Position numbers and translations under genes: made by a program. A stretch of DNA of 11,629 nt from an uncultured bacterium (GTDB lineage Bacteria > Patescibacteriota > Minisyncoccia > Phycocordibacterales > UBA9973), in assembly GCA_903825265.1 (NCBI GenBank), contig CAIJZW010000003.1, positions 1 through 11,629 on the forward strand. The letters are read 5' to 3'. The stretch's first letter is position 1, and the number at the start of each line of letters is the position of its first letter. Shown piece after piece: positions 11,620-11,629 of this stretch. A model generated the notes under the pieces. The model was not told the origin of the DNA. It did not search any database and was given only the letters and a program-made list of their open reading frames with translations.

Positions 11620-11629
11620 AATATTTTTA

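Overview
The window is AT-rich with very small intergenic gaps. It looks like a Candidate Phyla Radiation (Patescibacteria) genome, most likely a Parcubacteria/Nomurabacteria-type lineage. This rests on the gene set: a multi-minor-pilin type IV pilus operon, a short prepilin peptidase, gatC-gatA next to ligA, and a membrane-anchored protein of a type common in Parcubacteria. It also rests on the absence of Shine-Dalgarno sequences before every start codon. TGA is used as a stop (gatC), so the UGA=Gly code of Gracilibacteria/Absconditabacteria is not in use.

Layout. Positions 1-162 hold a 76-bp unit repeated in tandem. 218-2116 is a plus-strand pair: a 568-aa protein with a nucleotidyltransferase-type motif and a 59-aa unknown protein, closed by a terminator. 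2158-3195 is a tRNA island: tRNA-Thr(GGT) on the minus strand, then tRNA-fMet(CAT), tRNA-Met/Ile2(CAT) and tRNA-Asp(GTC) on the plus strand, read from divergent putative promoters. None encodes CCA. 3201-11619 is all minus strand. In transcription order it reads: major-type pilin, terminator, prepilin peptidase pilD, four minor pilin genes (GspH/FimT-, PilW-, PilV- and PilX-like), ligA, gatC, gatA, and the membrane protein.

The most unusual content is in the tRNA island. Each of the four tRNA genes is flanked by a compact structured cassette. Each cassette holds a sense copy of one half of that tRNA and, between this copy and the real tRNA, an antisense segment complementary to the same half. 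Thr, Met and Asp carry 3'-half cassettes downstream. fMet, and more weakly Met, carry 5'-half cassettes upstream. The antisense segment can therefore pair either with the genuine tRNA or with the copy. The Met and Asp cassettes also share sequence not derived from tRNA (14-nt and 10-nt identical blocks), so they look related by descent. I do not recognise them as any known RNA family. Whether they are regulatory RNAs, decoys, mobile palindromes or products of replication template switching is open.

A second oddity is about 60 extra residues in the zinc finger of LigA. They are encoded by GC-richer DNA that folds into two long hairpins, like the in-frame palindromic elements known from Rickettsia. 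Several genes also have a -10 box 6-9 nt before ATG and no Shine-Dalgarno, which suggests leaderless transcripts.

Functionally, the minus-strand block combines type IV pilus assembly (pilin, minor-pilin tip complex, leader peptidase) with two housekeeping functions: NAD-dependent ligation and two of three subunits of the Asp/Glu-tRNA amidotransferase (gatB is not in the window).
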